From an uncultured Eubacterium sp. (GTDB taxonomy: Bacteria > Bacillota > Clostridia > Oscillospirales > Acutalibacteraceae): a DNA stretch of 16,558 bases. A program made the translations under genes and the position numbers. Positions 1 to 6,419 of the stretch are shown here, one piece after another (the first letter of the stretch is position 1; each line of letters opens with the position of its first letter). The stretch is taken from positions 1-16,558 of the forward strand of contig UQPH01000035.1 in the NCBI GenBank assembly GCA_900542875.1. The letters are read 5' to 3'. Under the pieces are notes generated by a model. The model was not told the DNA's origin. It was given only the letters and a program-made list of their open reading frames with translations, and ran no database searches.

Positions 1-679
1 CGGGAATCGTCTTCCGGAGGCGTCCTGCCATCTCCTGATAGTAACTGTAAGCAATGATCTGTTCATTCATGCCCGGACCATCATGGGAATATATTCGTTC
101 AATCTGTCCACGCACGTTTTCCTCTGCATGAATCCCGGCGTATACAGCCAGATTTCCTCCTTTGGAGTGTCCTCCCAGCCACAGTTTTCCCTGCCACTGA
201 CCAGCTGTCTTTTCCACATACTCTTTGGCAGTCTGCTGAGCCGGCACCGGTGTGATATAGGCCATATTAAAATCTTCTTTCCAGCCCACCAGCGTACTGT
301 CAGTCCCTCGGAATGCCACATACTTTGTATCTTCATCCACTGTGATGGTAATGGCTGCAAACTGCTTTTCTGCAGCCGCATCCGTCTCATTCACATAATG
401 ACACAGTGCCATATCACGAAATCTGGGACTGGCAGCCATGGCCAATAACAACTGCTGGTTTTCTTTTCTGGATCCGTTATCTGGGAAAATAGTAGAAAAA
501 AACTCTGCCTTGTACAAATCTTTGACGGTTGTCTTTCCACACTCTTGTTCAAAGCCAGGAACAATTCCATCAAATAGTAAATAAGAAAACTGACACAATA
601 CCAGACTGTCCACCTCAGAGAAAGGCTTTTCATCTGCCTTTCTCATTTCTTCCTTTACATAATCAATTATATTCCCCAT
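1..679 (-). CDS. Mbeg1-like (DUF2974) alpha/beta-hydrolase family protein, C-terminus off the left edge
   Basis: An open frame of 226 codons starts with ATG at 679-677 and runs off position 1, so the C-terminus is missing. Residues 123-127 read FRGTD, typical of lipase class 3-like folds. Residues 159-166 read GGHSKGGN, the nucleophile elbow of the Mbeg1-like family, with Ser162 the presumed nucleophile and Asp190 in SHDGPGM a possible triad member. No signal peptide is visible, so it is probably cytoplasmic. An AGGAG at 684-688 lies four bases before the start. The gene follows metY by 15 bases on the same strand. The substrate is unknown; family members are described as putative lipases or esterases. 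Codon use (almost no CTT for leucine, much CTG, TTG, GGA and CCA) differs from the core of the window, where CTT and CTC dominate. This supports a different source organism for the left end. Confidence 0.85.
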   Translation of the reverse strand, partial: MGNIIDYVKEEMRKADEKPFSEVDSLVLCQFSYLLFDGIVPGFEQECGKTTVKDLYKAEFFSTIFPDNGSRKENQQLLLAMAASPRFRDMALCHYVNETDAAAEKQFAAITITVDEDTKYVAFRGTDSTLVGWKEDFNMAYITPVPAQQTAKEYVEKTAGQWQGKLWLGGHSKGGNLAVYAGIHAEENVRGQIERIYSHDGPGMNEQIIAYSYYQEMAGRLRKTIP

Positions 680-694
680 ATTTCTCCTGTCTTT

Positions 695-1963
695 TTAGTC
701 AAAATCCAACGCCTGAGCCAGATCTGCAATGAGGTCCTCTTTGTCCTCTAATCCGCAAGATATGCGAACCAATCCTGCTGGGATTCCTGCTGCTGCCAGC
801 TGTTCATCATTCATCTGACGGTGGGTAGAAGTCGCCGGATTCAGACAGCAGGTTCTTGCATCTGCCACATGAGTTTCAATAGCTGCCAGTTTCAGCCGTT
901 TCATAAATGCCTCCGCAGCTTTTCTGCCACCTTTTAATTCAAAGGAAACTACACCACAACCTCCGTTTGGCATATATTTCTTTGCAATTTCGTATTGACT
1001 GTCGCTTTCGAGCATTGCACAATTTACCCATGTGATTTTAGGATGTTTTTCGAGATATTGAGCAACGGCTTTTGCGTTCTCACAGTGGCGCTGAATTCTC
1101 AGATGCAGGCTCTCGAGTCCTACATTAAGCAAAAATGCTTCGTTAGGCGACTGTACGGAACCGAGGTCTCTCATAAGTTGTACGGTTGCCTTGGTAATAT
1201 ATGCGCCCTTGCCGAATGCTTCGGTATATATAATGCCGTGGTAACTGTCATCCGGTGTGGTGAGACCGGGGAACTTGTCATTTTGAGTCCAATCGAAGTT
1301 ACCGCTGTCAACTATTGCACCGCCGATTGTTGAGGCATGACCCTCCATATACTTAGTTGTTGAGTGGGTTACAATGTCAACTCCGTAGTCGAATACTCGG
1401 CAGTTAATAGGCGTTGCAAAGGTGTTATCTACTATAAGCGGAATACCGTTTTTGTGAGCGACGTTCGCAAATGTTTCAATGTCGAGAATGTCAAGGCTCG
1501 GATTAGAAATTGTTTCGCCGAAAATTGCCTTTGTGTTAGGCTTAATTGCCGCCTGAATTTCCTCTGCCGATGCGGTAGGGGAGACAAAAGTAAAGTCAAT
1601 TCCGAGTTTTCTCATAGTAACATTAAACAGATTATATGTTCCGCCGTAGATTGCGGAAGAGGAGACAATGTGGTCGCCTGCCTGAGCGATATTAAATACT
1701 GCGTAAAAGTTTGCAGCCTGTCCCGAGCCTGTGAGCATTCCTGCAACGCCGCCCTCGAGAGCACAAATTTTTGACGCTACATTGTCGCAGGTAGGATTTT
1801 GCAGACGTGAGTAGAAATATCCGCTTTCTTTAAGGTCGAAGAGATTTCCCATCTCCACACTGCTGTCATACTTGTATGTTGTGGATTGAATAATCGGAAT
1901 AACTCTTGGTTCTCCGTTTTTTGGTTTATATGTTCCCTGAACGCAGATTGTATCAAGTTTCAT
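695..1963 (-). CDS. metY: O-acetylhomoserine aminocarboxypropyltransferase (sulfhydrylase), PLP enzyme
   Basis: The 422-residue product has the length and motifs of the Cys/Met-metabolism PLP family. YSRLQNP at 51-57 contacts cofactor, IVDN at 177-180 holds Asp179 that pairs with the pyridine nitrogen, and THSTTKYMEGH carries the Schiff-base Lys204. HVADARTC at 365-372 and R400 belong to the substrate carboxylate site. The reaction makes homocysteine from O-acetylhomoserine and sulfide in the cytoplasm. The family's long insertion around 220-260 favours MetY over MetB or MetC. The start is ATG at 1963, preceded by AAGGAG at 1972-1977 inside the end of coaX, so the two are translationally coupled. 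From about residue 325 onward (roughly 990 to 695) codon choice shifts towards that of the left-end gene, so the C-terminal quarter may come from another organism joined in frame. Confidence 0.9.
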   Translation of the reverse strand: MKLDTICVQGTYKPKNGEPRVIPIIQSTTYKYDSSVEMGNLFDLKESGYFYSRLQNPTCDNVASKICALEGGVAGMLTGSGQAANFYAVFNIAQAGDHIVSSSAIYGGTYNLFNVTMRKLGIDFTFVSPTASAEEIQAAIKPNTKAIFGETISNPSLDILDIETFANVAHKNGIPLIVDNTFATPINCRVFDYGVDIVTHSTTKYMEGHASTIGGAIVDSGNFDWTQNDKFPGLTTPDDSYHGIIYTEAFGKGAYITKATVQLMRDLGSVQSPNEAFLLNVGLESLHLRIQRHCENAKAVAQYLEKHPKITWVNCAMLESDSQYEIAKKYMPNGGCGVVSFELKGGRKAAEAFMKRLKLAAIETHVADARTCCLNPATSTHRQMNDEQLAAAGIPAGLVRISCGLEDKEDLIADLAQALDFD

Positions 1964-1967
1964 TTTT

Positions 1968-2738
1968 TTATCTCCTTGTGTCTATGTTTTTATTGTAAAT
2001 TATTTTTAGTCCGTCTATCAGCAGATTTTTGTCGATTATCATATCGTGCGAGCATTGCTCGGCTATGGCTTGACCCAAACCGCCCGTAACTATTACGGTT
2101 GCCTTTTCGCCGAGTTCTTCCTCGAATTTGTCGATAAGACCGTCCAGCATGCATGCGGTGCCGATTACACAGCCCGACTTCATACATTCGATAGAGTTTG
2201 TTCCAATAACCTTTTTAGGCGCCGATATGTCAATCTGCGGAAGAAGTGCCGCACCCGCAGTAAGAGCGTTTATGGAAGTCTTTAAGCCTGTGGTGATAAT
2301 GCCGCCGATAAAGTTTGCGTCTTTGTCGAGTACAAAGCCGGTAGTTGCCGTGCCCATATCAAAAATGATTGTTGGCTGAGGGTATTTTTCCTTTGCCGCA
2401 ACGGCACCCACAACAAGGTCGGCACCCAGTTGTGCCGGGTCGTCTATTTTTATTGACAGCCCTGTTTTTATGCCCGGACCCACAACCAATGCATCAACAT
2501 CGCACACGGTTTTCACTGCCTTAACGAGTGTTCTGACCAGTGCCGGAACAACGGAAGAAATAATCGCACCGTCTATGTCGAGCGCATTATTCAGCCTGAG
2601 AAATGAATACATATTCATTGCGTATTCGTCCTCGGTCTTGTATATGTCGGTGGAAATTCTGCCCGATTTAATCAATTTGTCGCCATCGAGAATTCCTATT
2701 ACTATGTTGGTATTTCCAACATCCAGTGCAAGAAGCAC
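1968..2738 (-). CDS. coaX: Type III pantothenate kinase
   Basis: CoaX phosphorylates pantothenate, the first step of coenzyme A synthesis, and unlike CoaA it is not inhibited by CoA in the characterised cases. With the GTG start at 2738 the product is 256 residues, the usual family length. It opens with the phosphate-binding DVGNTN at 6-11, has GADL at 105-108 with the catalytic Asp107, and DMGTATT at 127-133. An in-frame ATG at 2780 has no ribosome site and would add 14 non-homologous residues. GTG has AGAGGTGG four bases upstream (2743-2750), so GTG is chosen. The usual GG-I-x-x-PG motif reads GGIITTG here, a mild departure. The last two Arg codons (AGG AGA) double as part of the metY ribosome site, and only four bases separate stop and start. 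A promoter at 2771-2799 probably drives coaX-metY. Confidence 0.92.
   Translation of the reverse strand: MLLALDVGNTNIVIGILDGDKLIKSGRISTDIYKTEDEYAMNMYSFLRLNNALDIDGAIISSVVPALVRTLVKAVKTVCDVDALVVGPGIKTGLSIKIDDPAQLGADLVVGAVAAKEKYPQPTIIFDMGTATTGFVLDKDANFIGGIITTGLKTSINALTAGAALLPQIDISAPKKVIGTNSIECMKSGCVIGTACMLDGLIDKFEEELGEKATVIVTGGLGQAIAEQCSHDMIIDKNLLIDGLKIIYNKNIDTRR
1972..1977 (-). promoter_or_regulatory. metY ribosome binding site embedded in the coaX 3' end
   Basis: On the minus strand AAGGAG overlaps the codons for the last residues of CoaX, with eight bases to the metY ATG. Ribosomes finishing coaX terminate on top of this site, which suggests coupled translation. Confidence 0.8.
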
Positions 2739-2742
2739 AGTA

Positions 2743-2750
2743 CCACCTCT
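2743..2750 (-). promoter_or_regulatory. Ribosome binding site fixing the GTG start of coaX
   Basis: AGAGGTGG on the minus strand sits four bases before the GTG codon at 2738 that begins the conserved DVGNTN N-terminus. No such site precedes the upstream in-frame ATG at 2780. Confidence 0.75.
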
Positions 2751-2770
2751 TTTTCTTAAATCTATTTTAT

Positions 2771-2799
2771 ATATTAACATTAATGATAAAAAAAGGCAA
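2771..2799 (-). promoter_or_regulatory. Candidate sigma-A promoter for coaX-metY
   Basis: On the minus strand TTGCCT (2794-2799) and TAATAT (2771-2776) are separated by exactly 17 bases, and a TGT precedes the -10 box (extended -10). The region is very A/T rich, so chance matches are likely and confidence is moderate. The -35 box touches the T-tract of the upstream operon's terminator. Confidence 0.5.
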
Positions 2800-2800
2800 T

Positions 2801-2834
2801 AAAAAAATACTCCCGTAAAAAATTACAGGAGTAT
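2801..2834 (-). terminator. Rho-independent terminator of the leftward amino acid ABC operon
   Basis: Arms 2807-2818 and 2823-2834 form a 12-base-pair stem with a four-base loop. Read on the minus strand the one non-Watson-Crick position becomes a U-G wobble, and the stem is followed by seven T (2801-2807). It lies 13 bases after the ATPase stop codon. Read on the plus strand there is a mismatch and no T-tract, so it serves the leftward operon. Confidence 0.9.
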
Positions 2835-2846
2835 GTCTGTGTATTA

Positions 2847-3590
2847 TTATAATACCTTTGAAAGAAATTCCACCAGGCGTGGGTCTTTCGGGTGATTGAA
2901 AATATCGTCGGGAGAGCCCTGTTCGAGTATTTTTCCGCCGTCCATAAAGATTACACGGGTTGCTACTTCCCTGGCAAATCCCATTTCGTGAGTAACGATA
3001 GCCATTGTCATACCCTTGTCTGCAAGCTCTTTCATAACCTGAAGAACCTCGCCTACCATTTCGGGGTCGAGTGCCGAGGTCGGCTCGTCAAAAAGCATTA
3101 CCTCCGGTTCCATACACAGTGCACGAACTATTGCAACTCTCTGTTTTTGACCGCCCGAAAGCTGTGACGGATAAGCGTTGGCTCTGTCCTCAAGTCCTAC
3201 GGTTTTTAGCAGGTTCATGGCTTTTGCCTCTGCTTCTTCTTTGCTCTTTTTGAGGAGTTTCATCGGAGCGATTGTCATATTTTTAAGCACGGTCATATTC
3301 GGGAAAAGATTAAAGTGCTGAAACACCATTCCCATTTTCTGTCTGTGTTCGTTTATGTTAAGTTTGGGATTGGTCAAATCTTCACCGTCAAAGATAATGT
3401 GCCCGTCCGTCGGGATTTCAAGAAGATTGAGCGAACGCAAAAAGGTGGATTTTCCCGAGCCTGAGGGACCTATGATAACAACAACCTCGCCCTGCTCAAT
3501 GCTCAAATCTATTCCGTCAAGAGCCTTTACGGCTCCGCCGAGGTAATATTTTTTGATACCGTTGACTTTAATCAAAGTGTTATCGCTCAT
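2847..3590 (-). CDS. Polar amino acid ABC transporter ATP-binding protein (GlnQ/HisP type)
   Basis: This 247-residue ATPase is the motor of the leftward importer. Walker A GPSGSGKST is at 41-49, the Q-loop Gln at 91, the signature LSGGQKQR at 144-151, Walker B LFDEP with Asp168 and Glu169, and the switch His at 201. FQHFNLFP and the TSALDPE D-loop are typical of the polar amino acid family. All catalytic residues are present. A small oddity is AIVRAL after the signature, where AIARAL is usual. The start codon lies inside the end of the permease gene (11-base overlap), with AAGGAGG upstream, indicating translational coupling. A terminator follows the stop. The amino acid carried cannot be read from the ATPase. 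Confidence 0.95.
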   Translation of the reverse strand: MSDNTLIKVNGIKKYYLGGAVKALDGIDLSIEQGEVVVIIGPSGSGKSTFLRSLNLLEIPTDGHIIFDGEDLTNPKLNINEHRQKMGMVFQHFNLFPNMTVLKNMTIAPMKLLKKSKEEAEAKAMNLLKTVGLEDRANAYPSQLSGGQKQRVAIVRALCMEPEVMLFDEPTSALDPEMVGEVLQVMKELADKGMTMAIVTHEMGFAREVATRVIFMDGGKILEQGSPDDIFNHPKDPRLVEFLSKVL

Positions 3591-4341
3591 TTTTTCTCAT
3601 CCTCCTTTCGAGAATGCCCACAAGTTTTGTAAGAAACATTACTATTACCAAATATACCAGTGCAACCGTAAGCAGCGGCATATAGTACGAATAGGTGGAA
3701 GCCGAGATGGACGATCCTGCTTTTGTAAGGTCGGTAACGGCAACATAGCCGGCAACCGAGGTTTCCTTAAGAAGTGCTATGAACTCATTTAAGAGGGTGG
3801 GGAGCACTGTCTTAAACATCTGCGGTAAAATTATATATCTCATAGTTTGGATATAATTAAAGCCGATGGAACGGCCTGCCTCAAACTGTCCCTGGTCGAT
3901 TGACATAATTCCGCCTCTGAATATTTCGGCAACATATGCGCCCGAGTTGATTCCGAACGCAAAAATCGCAACGGCCACACCGTTTGAGGAAGCGGCAAAG
4001 ATGATGAAATAACAAATAAGAAGTTGTACTACAACAGGCGTGCCACGAATAATTGTAAGATAAATCTTGCATATGCCGTTGAGAAACTTCAAAAGACGGT
4101 AACTGAAACCGCCTCTGAGTTTTAACGATTCTTCGTTTTTGTCATAAGAGGAACGGACTGCGGCGATTATAACGCCCAGCACAATGCCTATAATTGCGGC
4201 AACGGCTGTAATTGTTAATGTATTGCCGAGACCCTGGAGCATATATCTCCATCTGTCTTTTTGGATAAAATTAAGGTCAAACTGGCTCTTGAAATTATCA
4301 ATGGCAGATGAAATGCTCATCAGATAAAATGTATTTAACAT
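3580..4341 (-). CDS. Polar amino acid ABC transporter permease (HisM/GlnP type)
   Basis: A 253-residue inner-membrane protein of the His/Glu/Gln/Arg permease family. A roughly 35-residue N-terminal segment precedes the first membrane helix (about 38-62). The family hallmark IIRGTP is at 97-102, helices follow around 103-120 and 122-140, and the EAA loop that docks the ATPase begins with EAGRSIG at 154-160 and extends to about 173. A final helix lies near 221-243. A hydrophilic insertion of about 25 residues after helix 1 (SSYDKNEESLK) is longer than in minimal members. The ATG at 4341 has TAGGAG six bases upstream, preferred over ATG at 4320. Only one permease is present, so it probably forms a homodimer. 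A long intercistronic hairpin separates it from the upstream lipoprotein gene. Confidence 0.93.
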   Translation of the reverse strand: MLNTFYLMSISSAIDNFKSQFDLNFIQKDRWRYMLQGLGNTLTITAVAAIIGIVLGVIIAAVRSSYDKNEESLKLRGGFSYRLLKFLNGICKIYLTIIRGTPVVVQLLICYFIIFAASSNGVAVAIFAFGINSGAYVAEIFRGGIMSIDQGQFEAGRSIGFNYIQTMRYIILPQMFKTVLPTLLNEFIALLKETSVAGYVAVTDLTKAGSSISASTYSYYMPLLTVALVYLVIVMFLTKLVGILERRMRKNER

Positions 4342-4364
4342 ACTATTCTCCTAAAATCAAAGTA

Positions 4365-4423
4365 AAAGGCGAACTAAGGGACGCACTACATTATGATAGT
4401 GCGTCCTGTAACAGTCCGCCTTT
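4365..4423 (-). promoter_or_regulatory. Intercistronic hairpin between binding protein and permease genes
   Basis: A perfect ten-base-pair stem (4379-4388 with 4397-4406, eight-base loop) is topped onto an outer seven-base-pair stem (4365-4371 with 4417-4423), separated by an internal loop. On the minus strand the structure runs into a broken T-rich stretch rather than a clean T-tract. By analogy with other periplasmic-type transport operons it may protect the lipoprotein message from 3' decay or partly attenuate the downstream genes. That role is inferred. Confidence 0.7.
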
Positions 4424-4440
4424 GAACTCGGTTTTGATAA

Positions 4441-5208
4441 TTATTCAGCGTTGATGTACTTGTCAACAATCTTCTGAACAGTGCCGTCAGCGATTAATTC
4501 TTTAAGTGCGGCATTTACTTTATCTTTAAGTTCTGTGTTATCCTTAGCAAAGCAGATAGCATAATCCTCTTGAGCATATGCAGTGTCGAGAATCTTTAAG
4601 CCCTCGTTTGCTTTAACGAATGCCTTAGCCGGCTCGTTGTCGATGATAACGCAGTCAACCTTGCCTGCGATAAGAGCCTGAACAGCATCTGCACCCTTGT
4701 CCATTTCTGCTACTGCATCTGCGCCGAAGTCATCCTTTGCGTAGATGTCGCCTGTTGTGCCGAGCTGAACGCCGATTTTTGAGCTTGATGAAAGGTCATC
4801 AACCGACTTGATGTCGCTGTCTTCCTTAACGATGATTGACTGAATACCTGTTGCATATGAATCGGAGAATGCCACGCTCTCTTCTCTTTCCGGAGTAACG
4901 GTCATACCTGCCATACCCATATCGTACTTTCCGCTCTGTACGCCCGGGATAATTGAGTCAAACTTTGTGTCAACGATTTCGAGTTTCATACCAAGCTTGT
5001 CTGCGATTGCCTTAGCTACTTCTGCATCAATACCGATAACCTCGTCGCCTTCCTTATATTCATACGGAGGGAACTCGGCGTTTGTCGCCAAGGTAAGAGT
5101 AGCCTGCTGTGAGTCATTGTTTGATTTGTCATCTGTTTTACTTGAGCAAGCAACGAATGATACGCAAATCATTATTGCCGCAAGAACGATTGCTAAAAAC
5201 TTTTTCAT
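4441..5208 (-). CDS. Amino acid ABC transporter substrate-binding lipoprotein
   Basis: A 255-residue bacterial extracellular solute-binding protein of family 3. A lipoprotein signal ends in SFVAC, so Cys21 would be lipidated and the protein tethered outside the membrane. A Ser/Lys/Asp/Asn-rich linker follows. Lobe 1 begins TLTLATNAEFPPYEY at 37-51. Key ligand contacts are present: Arg108 in TVTPER (binds the alpha-carboxylate in characterised members), GTTGD at 150-154, and Asp190 in VIIDNEPA (binds the alpha-amino group). This set supports an L-amino acid ligand, with glutamine, arginine/lysine or cystine all possible. AAGGAG stands seven bases before the ATG at 5208. It is first in the leftward operon, with a promoter at 5255-5283. 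Confidence 0.94.
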   Translation of the reverse strand: MKKFLAIVLAAIMICVSFVACSSKTDDKSNNDSQQATLTLATNAEFPPYEYKEGDEVIGIDAEVAKAIADKLGMKLEIVDTKFDSIIPGVQSGKYDMGMAGMTVTPEREESVAFSDSYATGIQSIIVKEDSDIKSVDDLSSSSKIGVQLGTTGDIYAKDDFGADAVAEMDKGADAVQALIAGKVDCVIIDNEPAKAFVKANEGLKILDTAYAQEDYAICFAKDNTELKDKVNAALKELIADGTVQKIVDKYINAE

Positions 5209-5254
5209 AATCTTTCTCCTTTACAAATTTATTAAAAACATTTTTAGTAAACAC

Positions 5255-5283
5255 ACGATAGCACAATGTATGATATTTTGCAA
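5255..5283 (-). promoter_or_regulatory. Promoter of the leftward amino acid ABC operon
   Basis: On the minus strand TTGCAA (5278-5283) and TATCGT (5255-5260) are spaced by 17 bases, with TGC before the -10 box giving an extended -10. The start of transcription would be near 5248, about 40 bases before the ATG. Confidence 0.6.
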
Positions 5284-5303
5284 GATTTATACCAAAATTG
5301 AAT

Positions 5304-5319
5304 ACTTATACATATAAGT
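5304..5319. promoter_or_regulatory. Candidate operator: palindrome in the divergent promoter region
   Basis: ACTTATA and TATAAGT form a 7+7 inverted repeat around a two-base centre, between the divergent promoters and about 20 bases upstream of the leftward -35 box. A second nine-base inverted repeat overlaps it: AAGTGTAAT at 5316-5324 with ATTACACTT at 5360-5368. The latter half-site recurs imperfectly at 5377-5385, over the rightward -35 box. The A/T-rich setting raises the chance of coincidental symmetry. No regulator is encoded in the window. Confidence 0.4.
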
Positions 5320-5382
5320 GTAATAAAAATACAGACCGTAAGAACGAAAGGTCAAAAAAATTACACTTTTTCAAATTAACAC

Positions 5383-5411
5383 TTTACAACGCTAAAGAAA
5401 TAAAGTATAAT
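5383..5411 (+). promoter_or_regulatory. Promoter of the rightward amino acid ABC operon
   Basis: TTTACA (5383-5388) and a perfect TATAAT (5406-5411) are separated by 17 bases, with A-rich sequence upstream resembling an UP element. Transcription would start near 5418, giving a leader of about 50 bases. Confidence 0.8.
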
Positions 5412-5468
5412 GGTCACATCACAAATTACAAATTGAAGTATCAAAAACAATGAAAGAGGTAACTAATT

Positions 5469-6269
5469 ATGAAAATGATTAAAAAGGTACTCGCAGTCGT
5501 TTTGGCTTGCATCACCGTATGTGTATGCTTCGTCGGCTGTTCCGCAAAGAATTCATCAAAAGATTCGGCTTCTTCGGATTATGAAAACATTAAGTCAAAG
5601 GGCGAACTCGTTGTCGGAATTACCGATTTTGCTCCTATGGACTATAAGGATGAAAACGGTAACTGGACCGGTTTTGACGCAGAACTCGCAAATAAACTCG
5701 GTGAAAAACTCGGCGTTAATGTTAAGTTTGTTGAAATTGACTGGGATAATAAATTCATTGAACTTTCAACCGGCTCAATCGATTGCCTTTGGAACGGTCT
5801 TACAATCACCGATGAGGTTATAAATAACTCGTCCGTAACCGAGGCATATGCAAAGAATCAGCAGATAGTTGTTGCAAAGAAAGACCTTGCTTCTACTCTT
5901 AAGAGCGTTGACGATCTTAAGAATCTTACATTCGCCGTTGAAAACGGTTCCGCAGGACAGGCTGCCGCAGCGGATAACGGTCTTAACGCTACGGGCGTTA
6001 CGGCACAGAGTGACGCACTTCTCGAGGTTGCATCAGGTTCTGTGGACGCTTGCATTATCGACTCTACAATGGCTACCGCAATGACCGGTGAGGGCACAGA
6101 TTATGCCGACCTTACTTCTTCGGTTGTTTTGGTTGATGAGCAGTACGGTATCAGCTTCCGCAAGAACAGCGATATGGTAGAAAAGACAAATGCTTATCTT
6201 CAGGAATTCAAATCCGACGGAACACTTAAGGCTCTCAGCGAGAAGTACGGCGTTCAGCTTGCCGAATAA
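5469..6269 (+). CDS. Family 3 substrate-binding lipoprotein with an altered carboxylate-binding site
   Basis: A 266-residue extracellular solute-binding protein. The signal peptide ends FVGC, so Cys24 is the lipidation site, followed by a Ser/Lys-rich linker. Lobe 1 begins near GELVVGITDFAPMDY (45-59). WNGLTIT at 108-114 and IIDSTMA at 196-202 place it in the polar amino acid group, and Asp198 would hold the alpha-amino group. The position that normally carries the carboxylate-binding Arg (T-x-E-R) reads TDEV, with Val117 (codon GTT at 5817-5819). The GTT loop of the sister protein is GSAGQ here. The ligand may therefore be atypical, or carboxylate binding may use another residue. The start has AGAGG nine bases upstream; ATG at 5475 is possible. 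It opens the rightward importer operon. Confidence 0.92.
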   Translation: MKMIKKVLAVVLACITVCVCFVGCSAKNSSKDSASSDYENIKSKGELVVGITDFAPMDYKDENGNWTGFDAELANKLGEKLGVNVKFVEIDWDNKFIELSTGSIDCLWNGLTITDEVINNSSVTEAYAKNQQIVVAKKDLASTLKSVDDLKNLTFAVENGSAGQAAAADNGLNATGVTAQSDALLEVASGSVDACIIDSTMATAMTGEGTDYADLTSSVVLVDEQYGISFRKNSDMVEKTNAYLQEFKSDGTLKALSEKYGVQLAE

Positions 6270-6308
6270 TATTGCTTATATATAATGTTATAATATTACA
6301 GTATGCAC

Positions 6309-6338
6309 GAGGCTGCTACCTGAAATGGTGACAGCCTC
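6309..6338 (+). promoter_or_regulatory. Intercistronic hairpin after the second binding-protein gene
   Basis: GAGGCTG (6309-6315) pairs perfectly with CAGCCTC (6332-6338), and an inner ACC/GGT (6318-6320 with 6327-6329) can extend it. No T-tract follows, so it is not a standard terminator. It occupies the same place, between lipoprotein and permease genes, as the hairpin in the mirror operon. Confidence 0.7.
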
Positions 6339-6357
6339 ATTGTGTCGTAATAAGATA

Positions 6358-6383
6358 ACCGATATTGCCGTGCGATAATCGGT
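6358..6383 (+). promoter_or_regulatory. Second intercistronic hairpin upstream of the permease
   Basis: ACCGATATTGC (6358-6368) pairs with GCGAT and ATCGGT (6372-6376, 6378-6383) through one G-U pair and one bulged A, leaving a three-base loop. It ends 36 bases before the permease start and lacks a T-tract. Confidence 0.55.
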
Positions 6384-6419
6384 ATAAAAAGTAGAATATT
6401 CATAAAGGAAATATTTGTT

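Noticed and set aside
67..633. Shorter frames on both strands across the left end
   Set aside because: The continuous frame from 679 to 1 with GGHSKGGN and FRGTD explains the region; the others are out of frame with it.
1964..2846. SAM riboswitch or T-box ahead of metY/coaX
   Set aside because: metY starts four bases after coaX, and the short leader of coaX holds no S-box or T-box consensus.
5209..5468. T-box or lysine riboswitch in front of the amino acid importers
   Set aside because: Leaders after the predicted starts are about 40-50 bases, with no conserved T-box or L-box sequence.
6259..6294. TTGCCG with TATAAT at 6281-6286, and a second TATAAT at 6289-6294, as an internal promoter for the second permease
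   Set aside because: The -35 match is weak, the spacer is 16, the second hexamer has no -35 partner, and A/T-rich intergenic DNA gives such matches by chance. Kept only as a remote possibility.
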